From NCBI GenBank assembly GCA_938743325.2, contig OW568892.1, forward strand, positions 62,001 to 126,000: a stretch of DNA of 64,000 bases, read 5' to 3'. The notes under the pieces were generated by a model, which was given only the letters and a program-made list of their open reading frames with translations, was not told the origin of the DNA and made no database searches. This document shows, one piece after another, positions 1-10,884 of the stretch. The stretch is from Pycnococcus provasolii. Lineage: Eukaryota > Chlorophyta > Pseudoscourfieldiophyceae > Pseudoscourfieldiales > Pycnococcaceae. Position 1 is the stretch's first letter. The number at the start of each line of letters is the position of its first letter. The position numbers and the translations under genes are program-made.

Positions 1-3000
1 CCTTCTCATGAAAGAGCTCGTTTGACAGAACGTATTTGTTGCCAGACATATTCTGAAGCTGCAGGTTGTCATTCTCCAGAGCTTCCAAGACAGTGTCATC
101 AACTGTCAGCTGGAGCATTTCACCCTCGTAGGGAACGAAATCAATCGCAAGACCCGCCCACACGTCCTCAATCTTCTTCAGAGCCTTCTCGATAATCAGC
201 TCCTTCTGCGCGCGGTCAACAATCTCACCCACGGCATCCACGCACTGGTGAAGCTCCAGGGCGAGCAAATCGCCAAGGCAGAACTTGTCATCCTTCACGA
301 AGTGCTTGCCAGTCGTCTGCATAAGCTGCTGCCAGTGCCTCTCACGCATCGCAGGGTGGTGGAGGTCGCTAACGAGCGGAAGCGATGTCAGCATCGCCTT
401 CACGCTGTCCTCGAGCACCTTGAAGGCATCGTAGTTGCGAACAGCCTTGTTCAGCATTTTGATATCCTTGCTGATCTTCTTGCCTTCGTCAACGAGCATT
501 TCGACGTCAATCTTGTCCCAGAGAGTCTTGTTCCAATCTTTGAATGTGAACGTAACGACGCCAAGCATGTCCCATAGGTTCTTGAGATACTGGATCTCTT
601 CCGTGCAGCGTCGCAGCGCGACGTAGTCGACGACGTAAATCTCAAACAAATCTTGGTTCTCGTTGAGCTTCTCGGCGTCGTGCTGGATCGACGCCACGTT
701 GCCGCCATTGAACACCACTCCCTCTTCCGCGCCTGGCACCTGGTCGCCGGCGTTGCCGTGGTGGTAGTGATCGATGAGCTTGTACGCATTCGCGACGAGC
801 TCTTCGTCCAAATGTCCACCCTTGACGGTGAAGGGGCAAACCTTCTGGAATTCGGAGCGGTAATCTTCCACCCTCTGCTGGAATGCGTCACCGGCATCGC
901 GTATTGCCATAGCCTCGAGCTGCTGCTGCGTCGACACCTTCTCGCGAACGTTAAGCATCTTCTTGCTCAACGCTTCCCACTTCATCGGCGCCTCATCAAG
1001 CTGCTTGATCGCTGTCTCCGTGACGGTGATTCCATACTTTTTCAAGAGCTCGACTGTGTCTCCGAGCGGCTTGAAGCTTGCCGCAGTCTTGTCGAGACGC
1101 TTGCGAATGCGAAGCATGCAGCGCATCAGCTCATACAGCAACGCCTTCTTCTCCTCCTCCTCGGCATCTTCCGCCAATTCGTGGTCGAGAATGCCATTCG
1201 ATTCGTCCATGAATTCGTAAAGCTCTTTCATCGACTCCACAACCTTGTTGCTCAGGAACTGTGTAAACAAGAAGATCCACTTCGTCACCCACGTGCTGAG
1301 CGCCTGCTTGATGGGCTTCGCGTTAATGCGAATCCAGCCCTCGGTGTGCGACGTCGGCAGGTGCGAGATCTCATCCTGCAAATTCTTGTACTTCGTGATC
1401 TCCGCGTCGAACACGTCCAGTGGCGGGTCGTCGCCATCCTGCCCCTTCTCGTCAATGAACTCGTGCAATGACGTCTGCAGGTCACGATTCCACAAGAAGT
1501 CGTACTTCATGTAGCCCTCCCTGAATGCAAGGCAGCGCACCTCGTTCTCCAAGACCACTGTGACGATTTGCGAGATCGAATCGGACACGTTGAAATCTTC
1601 CTCGAGCTCCACGGCATAATTTCCATCGTTGATGTCTAAGCGTTTCATCAACGTGCCAACGGACAAGAATCCCTTGATCCACGAGTTGAACGCGTCGCGG
1701 ACTCCGTCGCCGGAAGAAGCCTCGCCGAGGTCAGGCTGCCACTCGATCGTTGGCGCGACCAATTCGAGCTCAATCTCAAGCAGAGGCGAAATTTCGTTCT
1801 TCTCCATCAGCTTCGGCTCAATTTCCTCGTAGATTGTTTTGATTGACGACAGAATGGCACGCGAGAATCCGTCGATGACAATGTCGTTGACGTACTCGAC
1901 GTACATCTTCCAAGCCGCACTTCCCTTGCTCACTTTGAGAATCTTGTTCGACGCGGACAGCAGCTTTCCAATCTCCTTGCCACCCTCCTGCACCTCCGCC
2001 GTGCGCGTGCCCATGAGAGCGCGGTGAGAGTCGCGGAAGTCCTCGATCGAGTACACCTTGCCCTCCTTTCGGTCAAACATCACGTTAGCCTCCCACTTGT
2101 CGAGAATTTTTCTCGTGGCAATGACGTTGTTCTTGATCGTGTCAAGCACCATGTTCAGTTCCTTGACAAGGGACATCAGCTCCGTGATGTAGTCCTCAAT
2201 CTTGTGCCCATTCCACGTCAGGCTCGTAAGTCCCTTCTCCATTGCCGCGTCGATCGCAGCGAGCTTGTCCTCGACGAGAGGTGCCTCGACGGGCAGCAGC
2301 GTCTGCAGGATTCCGTTGTAGATGCGCACGATCAAGTCGAGATTGCCCGTCTGCTGACGGAACGTCTCCGCGCGCTCGAAAATTTTCGAAGCCGTCTCGG
2401 GAACTTCAATCTTCAGCAGCAGGAAGTACTTCACCTCGCGAAGCAGGCGCACGATGGCAGGGTCGAAGTTCACGCGGCAAAACACGCGGCCACCCTCGTA
2501 CACGCCGTGAGTCTCATCCTTGATGAGCAGCGGGTACTTGAGCTTCTCCTCGCTCGTCTCCGCGATCGTTTCGACCCATTGCTCGTACGCCTTCTTCTCA
2601 AACTCCTCGAGGTTAGCCGAAAGGCCGCTGTAAATTTTGTCAATCTCGCGCATCTCCTCGCTCTCGATGCTCTTGCCGTCCGGAGCGCCATCGCTTCGCG
2701 TCGCCGCGAGCGCCTGCGTCTTCTCGTACGGCTCCGTGATGCGTGCCAAAAGGCCACGCGACCAGTAGATGGAGCCGGAGTAGCTTGGCGCGTTGCGATT
2801 CACGGGAGGCATCTCATTCTGCTTGTTGTACAAATCCTGGCACACTTTCAAGTCGCTCGAAAAGGCTGCCATAAGATCCGCGTACTTCTTCTCCAGATCT
2901 GACTTGATGATTTCGCGGTCGAGCAGTCCCTCGAAGCTGTCGAGCAGCTTGAACGTCATTCCCACGGTAACGCAGTCGTCGAACGCCTGGATGATGACAG

Positions 3001-4525
3001 ATCCGAGGCGTCGCTCGAGCTCCTTGATGACGCAGCGGAACTCGTAGAAGTCGTCGTCGAACATTTTCACCTCGACGTCCATGATGTCGTACTGCACCTC
3101 CTGGAACTTCGTGACAGCCTGCACAAAGTCGCTGTGGATCTGGCGAACGCTCGTCGTGAGCGTCTTTCCCTTCGTGCCTCCAATCTCGACGCGCTCGAGC
3201 TTGTTGAACTGCATGACGGTCATCGTGAGGTCGAGAATGTCGTGGCACCTCTCCAAGAAAGAGTCGAGGCGCGCGAACAGCGCAGAGTTCTGGAACTTCC
3301 ACGGGTTTTGCGGCGTTTCCGTCGCCGTCCTCTGCTTGTAGTCGAAGTACTGGCTCTTGAACTGCCCGCACACCTTGAGCGTCGCCTTGAGCTTGTCCAC
3401 AGCCTCGTCCGGCTCGATTTTGAGAATCTCGCCACCCTCGACGAACTTGCAAGCCTGCATGATGAGGTCGTTGCATATTTCGCGCATGAGAATGACGAGT
3501 CGCGGCGCGGTGACGTAGAACTTGGAGTTTTTCCAGATGAGCATGATGATGTGCATGATGGGCCGGAAGATGGTGTTCATCGCCTGGAAGTCGTCCATCA
3601 TCGACAGCTTCTCGAAGTAGCTCTTGAGCGGCTTCAGGTAGCGCACGTTGTTGTTCGCCTCGATGCGCCCCTGGTCCACCTCCTTGCACAGCCGGTTGAA
3701 CGCGGGGTAGTACGTCGACTTGGTCAGCTCGAGCACGCGCACAACCTTCTGGATCTTCTCGCCAGACAGCTGCTCGTGGATGCTGTTCAGGTTCGCAGCC
3801 TTGGTGGCCCAGAACTCGAGCTCCACCAGAGGTCCCGGGTTCTGTCCATCCTTCAGCGCCGTCTCCGGGTCGAGCTTGAGCACGTTCTTGATTTGCCGCG
3901 ACCACGTCACGACGGCGCTCTCGAGCACGTGGATGCGATCCTTGTCGCGCACCGGCTGGTCCGCCGCCTCGTCCTTCTTCGTGTCCGCGGGAGGCAGGGG
4001 GAGCAGCGTCTTTCCCTTCGTCTCTCCGATGGTGACGTACATGTTGGCGATGAACTTGTGCAGGTTGTCGACCACCTCCTTGGTGATCACCTCCGGCCAT
4101 CCTTCCTGGTTGCGCAGGTTGCAGAGGATGGGCATGAACACCTCCTGCGACAGCATGGAGAGCTGTTCGAGCGGCGTGTCGCTGAAGTCTCCCGCGAGCA
4201 CGAGTTTGTCCATGTCTTCGTTCTTGAGTCCGACGGGCTGCAGCTTGACGAAGTAGCAGCTCTTCTTCTTGAACTTTGCCGTTGGGTTGTTGGTCGCGAC
4301 GAGTTCCTTGTCTCCGTTGACGATAAGTCGCATGCACTCCGGGTCGTCGAGGAATATGCTGACAGGAATCTTCGCCGCCTCATCCGTGATGAGTTTCTCC
4401 GTGAGTTCATCTTTCACCTTCAAAGACGTTCGTATGCGTTTCGCAATCCACTCGTACCGCGTGTCCGGCCCACGGTCCGCCGCGTCGTCGTCGTCGTCGC
4501 CGCCGCGGCCTCGTCCCCCTCCCAT
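1..4525 (-). CDS. Outer-arm axonemal dynein heavy chain, beta-type, N-terminal tail (partial)
   Basis: Force-generating heavy chain of the ciliary outer dynein arm. Only the first 1508 codons are here; the reading frame is uninterrupted from an ATG at 4525 to the left edge, without introns. The visible part is the tail (DHC_N1, then the start of DHC_N2), which binds intermediate chains and partner heavy chains. The AAA motor would lie beyond position 1. Diagnostic stretches are RNQEGWPEV and KGKTLLPLP near residues 140-180, TKGKTLTTSVRQ near 460 and VNFDPAIVRLLREVKYF near 770. From memory these resemble the Chlamydomonas beta chain (ODA4) and human DNAH9/11/17. The protein starts directly in the tail with no N-terminal beta-propeller, which also favours beta over the alpha chain. 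The dynein call is firm; the beta subclass is my inference. It is divergent from the minE gene. Confidence 0.93.
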   Translation of the reverse strand, partial: MGGGRGRGGDDDDDAADRGPDTRYEWIAKRIRTSLKVKDELTEKLITDEAAKIPVSIFLDDPECMRLIVNGDKELVATNNPTAKFKKKSCYFVKLQPVGLKNEDMDKLVLAGDFSDTPLEQLSMLSQEVFMPILCNLRNQEGWPEVITKEVVDNLHKFIANMYVTIGETKGKTLLPLPPADTKKDEAADQPVRDKDRIHVLESAVVTWSRQIKNVLKLDPETALKDGQNPGPLVELEFWATKAANLNSIHEQLSGEKIQKVVRVLELTKSTYYPAFNRLCKEVDQGRIEANNNVRYLKPLKSYFEKLSMMDDFQAMNTIFRPIMHIIMLIWKNSKFYVTAPRLVILMREICNDLIMQACKFVEGGEILKIEPDEAVDKLKATLKVCGQFKSQYFDYKQRTATETPQNPWKFQNSALFARLDSFLERCHDILDLTMTVMQFNKLERVEIGGTKGKTLTTSVRQIHSDFVQAVTKFQEVQYDIMDVEVKMFDDDFYEFRCVIKELERRLGSVIIQAFDDCVTVGMTFKLLDSFEGLLDREIIKSDLEKKYADLMAAFSSDLKVCQDLYNKQNEMPPVNRNAPSYSGSIYWSRGLLARITEPYEKTQALAATRSDGAPDGKSIESEEMREIDKIYSGLSANLEEFEKKAYEQWVETIAETSEEKLKYPLLIKDETHGVYEGGRVFCRVNFDPAIVRLLREVKYFLLLKIEVPETASKIFERAETFRQQTGNLDLIVRIYNGILQTLLPVEAPLVEDKLAAIDAAMEKGLTSLTWNGHKIEDYITELMSLVKELNMVLDTIKNNVIATRKILDKWEANVMFDRKEGKVYSIEDFRDSHRALMGTRTAEVQEGGKEIGKLLSASNKILKVSKGSAAWKMYVEYVNDIVIDGFSRAILSSIKTIYEEIEPKLMEKNEISPLLEIELELVAPTIEWQPDLGEASSGDGVRDAFNSWIKGFLSVGTLMKRLDINDGNYAVELEEDFNVSDSISQIVTVVLENEVRCLAFREGYMKYDFLWNRDLQTSLHEFIDEKGQDGDDPPLDVFDAEITKYKNLQDEISHLPTSHTEGWIRINAKPIKQALSTWVTKWIFLFTQFLSNKVVESMKELYEFMDESNGILDHELAEDAEEEEKKALLYELMRCMLRIRKRLDKTAASFKPLGDTVELLKKYGITVTETAIKQLDEAPMKWEALSKKMLNVREKVSTQQQLEAMAIRDAGDAFQQRVEDYRSEFQKVCPFTVKGGHLDEELVANAYKLIDHYHHGNAGDQVPGAEEGVVFNGGNVASIQHDAEKLNENQDLFEIYVVDYVALRRCTEEIQYLKNLWDMLGVVTFTFKDWNKTLWDKIDVEMLVDEGKKISKDIKMLNKAVRNYDAFKVLEDSVKAMLTSLPLVSDLHHPAMRERHWQQLMQTTGKHFVKDDKFCLGDLLALELHQCVDAVGEIVDRAQKELIIEKALKKIEDVWAGLAIDFVPYEGEMLQLTVDDTVLEALENDNLQLQNMSGNKYVLSNELFHEK

Positions 4526-5632
4526 AGTTTAATAAAAAAACAGGGAGGATAAAAATAAAAATATACAAAAAAACAAGCACAAGCACAAGCACAAACCGTG
4601 TGTTTGTGTGTTGTGTTGTGTTGCTTTGTGCTAAGCACGGACGTCAACCAAGCTACCTTAAGCTGCCTGCGTGGAAAGCTAGCTTAAGGAGAGCTGCGAG
4701 GACGAGCACAAAGTGAGGGCAATATTGGGCCGAGACACGCACAGCAGCGGCCCGGAGAACCCTACCCCGAGGCTCGACGACGACGACGCCGTGGACGTGG
4801 AGGCGGACGACGTCGTGGGGTGAAGCCAGATCAGGGGTCTCTTGTGGCCCAGTAGTACTACTGAGAACAGGCATCCAGCCAACTCGAAGTCGAAGAGGGG
4901 GAACCCGGCCCACCCAACCTCCTCGAGGCCACGCACGCCTCTTCCCCCTTTCCACGAACTCTCCCGGGGAACACAAGAGCATTAGAGCAACAGGGGACCC
5001 AAAAGCAGGGTTGGCGCAGGAGGAGGGTGACTAACCTTAGTCTATCGTAGGAGCGAACCGGCCACTTGCAAGGGACTATCGTAGGGTACTGGTCTTGGTG
5101 TCGACCTGTGTACTGTACTGCTGTGTAGTTGAACGGTTTCCACGCCGGTTTCCTGCTATCCAGCTCCAGACTTCCAGAGGCATTATCTCTCGCGAACCTC
5201 TCTCGCCCTAAAGGTAGGTCGACGAGAGCAAACGAGAGCATCAGGCCCGGAGGCCCCATGCATGATGCATGAGACACAACCTCAGGTCCAACCAGCAAAG
5301 CAGCAACAAACACGCAAAAGGATGGACAATAGAATAGACTACCTTAGGCACCATCGGCGAAGCACGCACGCACGCATGCATGCATGATGTCACTCCCAAG
5401 TCCCAGGTAGTAAGTAAGGAGCACGGTGCGTAGTAGTATCCTATCACTAGAGGGAAGGGAGCACACATGCACATAATAGACTAGGTAGAAGAGAGCCTCG
5501 AGGGTTAGGGTAGTAGGAAGTAGGGCTAGTGCTAGCTAGGGTTAGGGTTCGGATTTCAAACCCTCTCCCGGAGGTTGTTTGCCGCGTTGCCCAGACCAGT
5601 TCTCCGGTGCTCATACGACACACAACAACAAC
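4526..5632. promoter_or_regulatory. Shared 5' region between divergent dynein and minE genes
   Basis: No convincing coding exon is visible. The segment next to the dynein start is AT-rich with a short CAAGCA tandem tract (about 4575-4600) and a TGTGTTG-rich stretch. Two copies of CTATCGTAG lie at 5042-5050 and 5076-5084. GGGTTAGGG-like telomeric motifs lie at about 5501-5550, shortly before the minE ATG. It probably holds both promoters and 5' UTRs. Confidence 0.5.
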
Positions 5633-6766
5633 ATGCCCGTGTCCATGTCCGTCGTTCGTCCTTCCGCCATAGGTGCCCGTCGTCGTCATTACAGGGACTG
5701 CCGTCGTCGTCACTGCCGGCGCTCGCTGCCCCTGGCTCTCTCGTCCTCCCCGTCGTCGTCGTCGCCGTCGCCCTCAGGGTCGCTTGTGGAGCCGGCGGGA
5801 TTCCGCTCCAAGCTGCGCACGGCACTCACGATCCTGTTCAGTGAAACGGGCGACCCCAACGACAGGGAAGCAGCGCCGTCGCCGTCGCCCAGAGACGTCG
5901 CCAAAGACAGGCTCAGATGCACGCTCACCTTCGACCGATCGGACGCCATGCCCGGGGAATTCGACACCAACCTCGACGCATCCGCGCTCGACGTGCTCTC
6001 AGAACGTGTGCAAAGCGTCATGAGCGAATTCGTCGAACTGCCCATGGACGGAGACCCGCTCGTCGACGTCAAACAGCGTGTCGAAGGAAACAGGAAAGTG
6101 TACAGCCTCAGCTTTCGCGTCGCGCGAGTCAAGCCGAACGTCGACGCGGGACTGCGAGAACTAGGGGAAGAGCAAGTATGGAGCGAGGCGATGAGCGCGC
6201 CCAAAGACCCAAGCGCGGACGAACTGCCCGCGAGGTTCAGGGACGCCGTCGTCAGCTGGGACGACGAACCTGTCGTCGCCGAAACGACGACGCCTCTGCC
6301 CGCGCAAGAGGCGAGGGCAAGAGCCACGAAGCCTGCCAGCACGCAGCGAAGGAGCATTCGAACGCCGCCGCCACGCATGAGGTCGACGCAAAGCCGAGAC
6401 TCGCTCGAGCAGGAATTGTGGGGCGACTTTGCGCGACCGAGGTCAAGTGGACCGCTCAGCGCCGTCGGAGGGCTGCCAGGCGCGCTATCAGCCATCGCCG
6501 CGGGCTTGGCTGCGTACTCGCTCGTTGCAGGCGGCATATCAGGAGGAGGGTTCAGGTGGTTCAGGGGAGGGAACACATCCGGAAATACCGCATCAACAAC
6601 CCCGTCGAACCTGCCCGTGACTGTCATCTCCGAGCGCACCGTGCCAAAGTCCAAGGCACAGCCTGCACCTCAGGAGGAGCAAAATCTGTCGCGGCGCGAG
6701 AGGCGCCAACAACGTGCCGAGGCGAGACGTGCGGCACGTGAAGCCGCGCGTGCCGCATCGGAATGA
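5633..6766 (+). CDS. minE: Plastid MinE homologue (division-site topological factor) with C-terminal membrane segment
   Basis: Chloroplast relative of bacterial MinE, which drives MinD off membranes and so places the plastid division ring. The ATG at 5633 opens a 377-residue protein. An Arg/Ser/Pro-rich leader of about 60 residues looks like a transit peptide. The MinE core spans roughly residues 85-175: VAKDRLRCTLTFDRS corresponds to the VAKERLQ..RR..-type helix and strand, and the domain ends in YSLSFRVARVKP, like plant MinE (..VPVRRVKPEY). The remaining 200 residues are unusual for the family: a low-complexity linker, a Gly/Ala-rich hydrophobic stretch (about 295-325) that could span a membrane, and a highly basic helical tail (RRERRQQRAEARR). 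A TGTAA signal lies at 6846-6850. It is convergent with the downstream TTLL gene. An in-frame extension upstream of 5633 lacks an ATG. Confidence 0.8.
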   Translation: MPVSMSVVRPSAIGARRRHYRDCRRRHCRRSLPLALSSSPSSSSPSPSGSLVEPAGFRSKLRTALTILFSETGDPNDREAAPSPSPRDVAKDRLRCTLTFDRSDAMPGEFDTNLDASALDVLSERVQSVMSEFVELPMDGDPLVDVKQRVEGNRKVYSLSFRVARVKPNVDAGLRELGEEQVWSEAMSAPKDPSADELPARFRDAVVSWDDEPVVAETTTPLPAQEARARATKPASTQRRSIRTPPPRMRSTQSRDSLEQELWGDFARPRSSGPLSAVGGLPGALSAIAAGLAAYSLVAGGISGGGFRWFRGGNTSGNTASTTPSNLPVTVISERTVPKSKAQPAPQEEQNLSRRERRQQRAEARRAAREAARAASE

Positions 6767-6973
6767 CGAGTTGGGCGTGCAGCAGGAGTGGCGCGAAGTT
6801 GCGGAGATGCGTGGGGCTTGATTTTTTTTTCTTTCGTTTTTTTGTTGTAACGAGCAAAACATGGTTTTCGATGTCTTTGATGAAATTGTGGCGGTGGTGG
6901 TGAATGGCACGTGCAAATTCTTTCTATCGTAGTATAGGATACATAACTATAAATAAATAAATATATATATACA

Positions 6974-8456
6974 TCAAGAAGTTGCCGTCTTGTTGTCCGC
7001 AATGGTTGTCGAAGTGTCAAAGGGTGGTGGTGGTGACGACTTTGCGGCGGAGAAGCGATGCTTGCGCCGCAGCGGCTTGCCGTCGACATAGAGCGGCACG
7101 CCAGGACGAGCACCTCCCGGGCGTGGCCAAGCGATGCGTATCGGATCTGCATAGATGCAGCGCCACGAGCCGGTGTCACATTCGTCGAACATCGAAGAAT
7201 CGGCAATTTTCTCGCCGTTGTCGTCACCTTTCACCGCCTTTCGCTCGCGCATCTCATGAGATGGAGCATCCACCATCAGCTTCACGAGGTCGCGCGCCAT
7301 CTCCGGACAGAGACGCGCCGTGACGCTCGTCGAGTGACAGAGCTGAGGTGACGTGTTCACCTCAATCAGCCAAACGCCGAGGTCCTCGTCAAGCATGAAG
7401 TCGTAGCCGTACAGCTGGTGTGAGTTGAATCTCGCCGCGCTGAGCATGTGCTCCTGCGCACACTGCACGGTTCGCTTCACCGCGTCCTTCATCGCGGGCT
7501 GAACAAAGTCCGACCACACGTTGTCCACGCCCTCGCGCCGCTGCTTCAGCCTCGCACCCGCGGGACACGTCTCGAGCCAGCTGGCAAGTTGCTCGCTGTG
7601 CCACATATTTCCCTCACCCGTCACATCCTTCGCAGCAAAGTCCAAGCTGTGTCGTGCAATGCAGTTGTTCGTCAGGTGCGCGAAGATGTTGCCGATATCG
7701 CCCGTCTCGCCGTCGTAGTCCTCAGCCGCAAATCGCACGTAGCATTTGTCGTAGAACCAGACTTTCAGCGGATTCCAGCTGCTCACGACGACCCACTGCC
7801 GCAGGTCGAACTTGCGCCGATGCACAATCAGAGGTCGCTCGATGTACCGTTGCACGACCCACTTGTCCGCCACGCTCCCTCGACGTGGACCATCCTCGAG
7901 TGCGAGCAGCTCAGTGCGACGAGACGCTGCCAAGCCTCCCGCCGCGGCGTTGGCTGTGGATGACATCTTGGTCTGAATATTTGCGTGCCTGAGAAGGTCG
8001 TCTATGTTGTTGTAGCAGCCAATACCTCGACCGCGACTCATACATGCAGGCTTGATGATCCATACGTTGCGATTGCCCGCAATGCGCTCCTGAGGATCAG
8101 CCTCAAGAAGAGCTGCGAGCACGTCGCGCGCTACTCCAGACACGACCGCCGCAGATGGCGCATTTGGGTCATCCATCTCCTGCGCAGGGGTCACCGTCGC
8201 GGCTTGCTGAGGTACCACCGGCACCACCGTGCCCTTTCCATTCGGTGACTTGCCGACAGGCTTCCTTGGAGAGGAGCGCGACACCGTGGGTGATGCCGGC
8301 GGCGACATTCTCTTCTTTTCCCATGCGCGAGGACTTGGAGGATGTCCACCGTTGTCTGCAATCGCGCGTCTGGTGCGATAGCCACGAACCGCGGCTTGAA
8401 TGACGACTGCGGCAATCTCGGCATCGTCGTCATAGTCATCGTCAGCATGATCGTGA

Positions 8457-8496
<40 letters not shown>

Positions 8497-10396
8497 TGCC
8501 GCCACCAAACTCCGCGCAAACACGCCGCTCGCGAAATGCGGGGCAGTCCAAAAGACAAGACCAGTCCGCCTCCGTCACGTCCGGCGGGCTTGGGCTGGCG
8601 GCGGATGCTTCCTCGCCACCCTCCTTATTGTACTTTTTCAACGCCTTCGCGCCCTCCGCGCTCGGCGTCCACAGCGATGCCGCCGATACCACCGCCTCGT
8701 GCTCTTCATCGTCACTGCGGAGGTAGTGCATGTGTCGCAGGCGCCACGCGCAGACGCGCAACGCCACGCCGGCGGTACGCGACGGCACGCCACTTGCGCT
8801 GCCATACACGAAATCATCCTCAGCCACGATCCTTAGAATCGCCGAGGCGGCATTCCAGCGGAAGTGCCGCCGAAACTCGTCAGCCTGTACGTCAGTGCTG
8901 AGGTCGAAGCAGTCGGGGTAAAATGCCGCGGCGCTAGGCCCGGGGCTGCTCGTCATGTGCAGTGCACGCACGAGATTCGCCAGCCCCACCTTCGTGGTGA
9001 GGCACTCGCGCGGGCCTAGATGCGTGCCGCAGTGGTAGTTGACCGCCTGGGGTGCCTGAAGCCCGTTGTGGTCGAGTTCCTTGCGACTGCTTGCCCACCT
9101 GAGATGGAAGAACGGCGAGCCGTACTCCTTGTTCTCCACCCACCCGCGCTCGACGAGTGCCGCGCGCATGTCCTCCCAGCCGCCGCAAGCAAAGATGCGC
9201 GCATCCGCGGCAATCTTGCGCCTCGACTTCCATCGATTCATGCCCGACCGCCACAGCGCCTCCGCCTCCGCCCGTGACCCGTGGCGCGCCTGCGTATACG
9301 AGGGCTGGTACGCCGCGAGCGCCTTAGCCTGCGCCTTGGACACCTCCTTCGACAGCGACGTTGCCGAGGCGATCAGCGCCTCCTCGCGCGCGCGCTCAGC
9401 CCTCTCCGCGGCGGCTGCCGCCCTGCGTGCAGACTTTCGCACGCGCCGGCGCATCTCCGTGGCACGCTGCTCCGCCAACCTGGCTGTGGCCATTCTCTCG
9501 CGCCATGCGATCGCGCGCTTCTCCAGCGCGTCGGCGTGGTTCTTTGCAAGCTTGTCGCGCAACGCGCGCCTCTGAGCCGCGTCGGCGCGCTGCGCCGCCG
9601 CGTCGTCGCCTCCTGCTGCCATCGCGTGCGTCTCCGACCCCGCCGGGTCTATGGGAGGGAACACAACCTCGTTTGCTGGTGTCGTAGATCCCCCCGTGCT
9701 TCCCCTTCTCTGTGCGGCATCCTGTCTTGCCTGCGCGAGCACCTCCTCCCTCACACGAGCCGCGTACTCGTGCTGTCTTCTCGCTTCCGCCTCCGCTTCC
9801 GCCTGCGCCGCCTTTCTCTGCCTTGCAAGCGCGCGTATGTCCTCCTCCGCGCGTCGTCTGACTTCGTCGGCGGACAGGCTGCTCGAGGTCGTCGGCTGCG
9901 TCGCCGCGAATCGCCTGCTGCTGCTTGTCGTCGCGATCGTGGTGTTCATGCGTGCGATCGCCGCGAACGACGCCGCGCTTGACGAGCTGTATACGGCGAC
10001 AGCGGTTCGTAGCCACTTCGCGCTTGCGGAGTGGCAACCTCCTGTCGCTGTCCCTGTCCCTGCTGTGTGTCCGTTACCCGCACCATATGCGGCGAGTGCG
10101 CCTGCAAACGAGTTGGCGGATGATTTGTGATTCCTTTGGTGATGAGTTGCAGCAGCTGATGACGGTTTCTCTCTCTCTCGAGCTCTCACTTGCAAGTTTT
10201 TGTTTTTTCGAGACAGAGAAAGAGGAACCTCTAAGGGTAATGAGCCGAGTAGTGACTCTGGAGGATCTCCTCCAGGTGGTCGAAAAGAATCAGGAGCATG
10301 AGCTTGAGGTGCCGAAAGCAATAAAGCACGTTCCACCGCAAGCGCAATAGGTCCATTACCACTGCTCGTACTTGTACTTGGGTGGGCAGCGGACAT
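6974..10396 (-). CDS. Tubulin glycylase, TTLL3/8-like, with IQ motif
   Basis: ATP-grasp ligase of the tubulin tyrosine ligase-like family; TTLL3/8 members add the first glycine to tubulin side chains in cilia. The protein has 1140 residues in one exon. The first 330 are Ala/Arg-rich and coiled-coil-like. The TTL domain begins near 410 and holds WIIKPACMSRGRGIG (nucleotide-binding Lys and Gly-rich loop), KWVVQRYIERPLIVHRRKFDLRQW, WFYDKCYVRF, HLTNNCI and DEDLGVWLIEVNTSPQL (metal-binding Glu/Asn). YIERPLL-type and WNPLKVWFY are typical of the TTLL3/8 branch. Inserted in the domain are a poly-Asp tract and an IQ motif (VVIQAAVRGYRTRRA) that could bind calmodulin. The start codon at 10396 is the first ATG after upstream stops. 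Family is secure; glycylase rather than glutamylase activity is inferred. Confidence 0.9.
8453..8497 (-). repeat. CGT/ACG trinucleotide run encoding poly-Asp inside the TTLL gene
   Basis: An almost pure CGT run on the + strand reads as GAC codons on the coding strand and gives a run of about 13 aspartates, followed by Asp/His-rich sequence. It is a microsatellite that can change length without shifting frame, and it sits in an insertion of the TTL domain rather than in the catalytic core. Confidence 0.9.
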
Positions 10397-10884
10397 GAGA
10401 CTCCAAAGGGAGAGGTAACCTTAGAGGTGTGCGTGTGATGGGACTGGTCAGTTCAGTCGAGTCGCAACAACAAGGGGGCCTTGCAGTTCGTTCCCTTTTA
10501 GACGAGCGTGCGGCACTACGGATCCATCCCACCTTATGCCGATCAGTCCAGTCCAGGATTCCAGGATTCCAGTCAACGCATCATCAGCTTCCTTATTAGA
10601 CTAGACTATTAATTAAGCTTAGATCTCTCACAGGCATTATTGATCAGGGTTCTTGCAAGGCCGGTTATTAGGACAGGGAGTTGGCTTGAGGAGGTCCCGA
10701 CAGCTTGGTTCCACCCATTGCCCTTGCTCATTGATGAGGATGGCAACCTAGTCTCCTAACCTTTTGGCTTTTAGTAGAGGTCTCGCTGGGTTCGGGTTAG
10801 GGTTAGGGTTAGGGTTAGGGTTAGGGTTGTGCGCATCCTTTCTCCCATTCTGCTTCCCCCTTTTTTTTCAGATCGGTTTCAGAA
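10397..10884. promoter_or_regulatory. Divergent promoter region with an interstitial TTAGGG tract
   Basis: This 488-bp spacer separates two divergent genes. A tract of 5.3 perfect TTAGGG units lies at 10797-10828, only 56 bp before the next ATG, and is followed by a pyrimidine-rich stretch. The remainder is unique sequence with no exon-like frame. Telomere-type boxes near transcription starts are known in plants; that role here is inferred. Confidence 0.55.
10797..10828 (+). repeat. Interstitial telomere-type (TTAGGG)5 tract
   Basis: Five perfect TTAGGG units plus TT, read directly. It is the longest pure example of several such tracts in the window; others lie near 5501-5550, 18325-18376, 25845-25862, 54184-54243 and 55119-55147. 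Confidence 0.95.

Noticed and set aside
2814-4552. Long open frames of 470-507 codons on both strands within the dynein gene
   Set aside because: They are alternative or opposite frames of the GC-rich dynein coding sequence, are Arg/Val/Leu- or His-rich, and lack recognisable domains.
4653-5713. Several minus-strand frames of 77-151 codons in the dynein-minE spacer
   Set aside because: No homology, atypical composition, and they cross promoter-like repeats.
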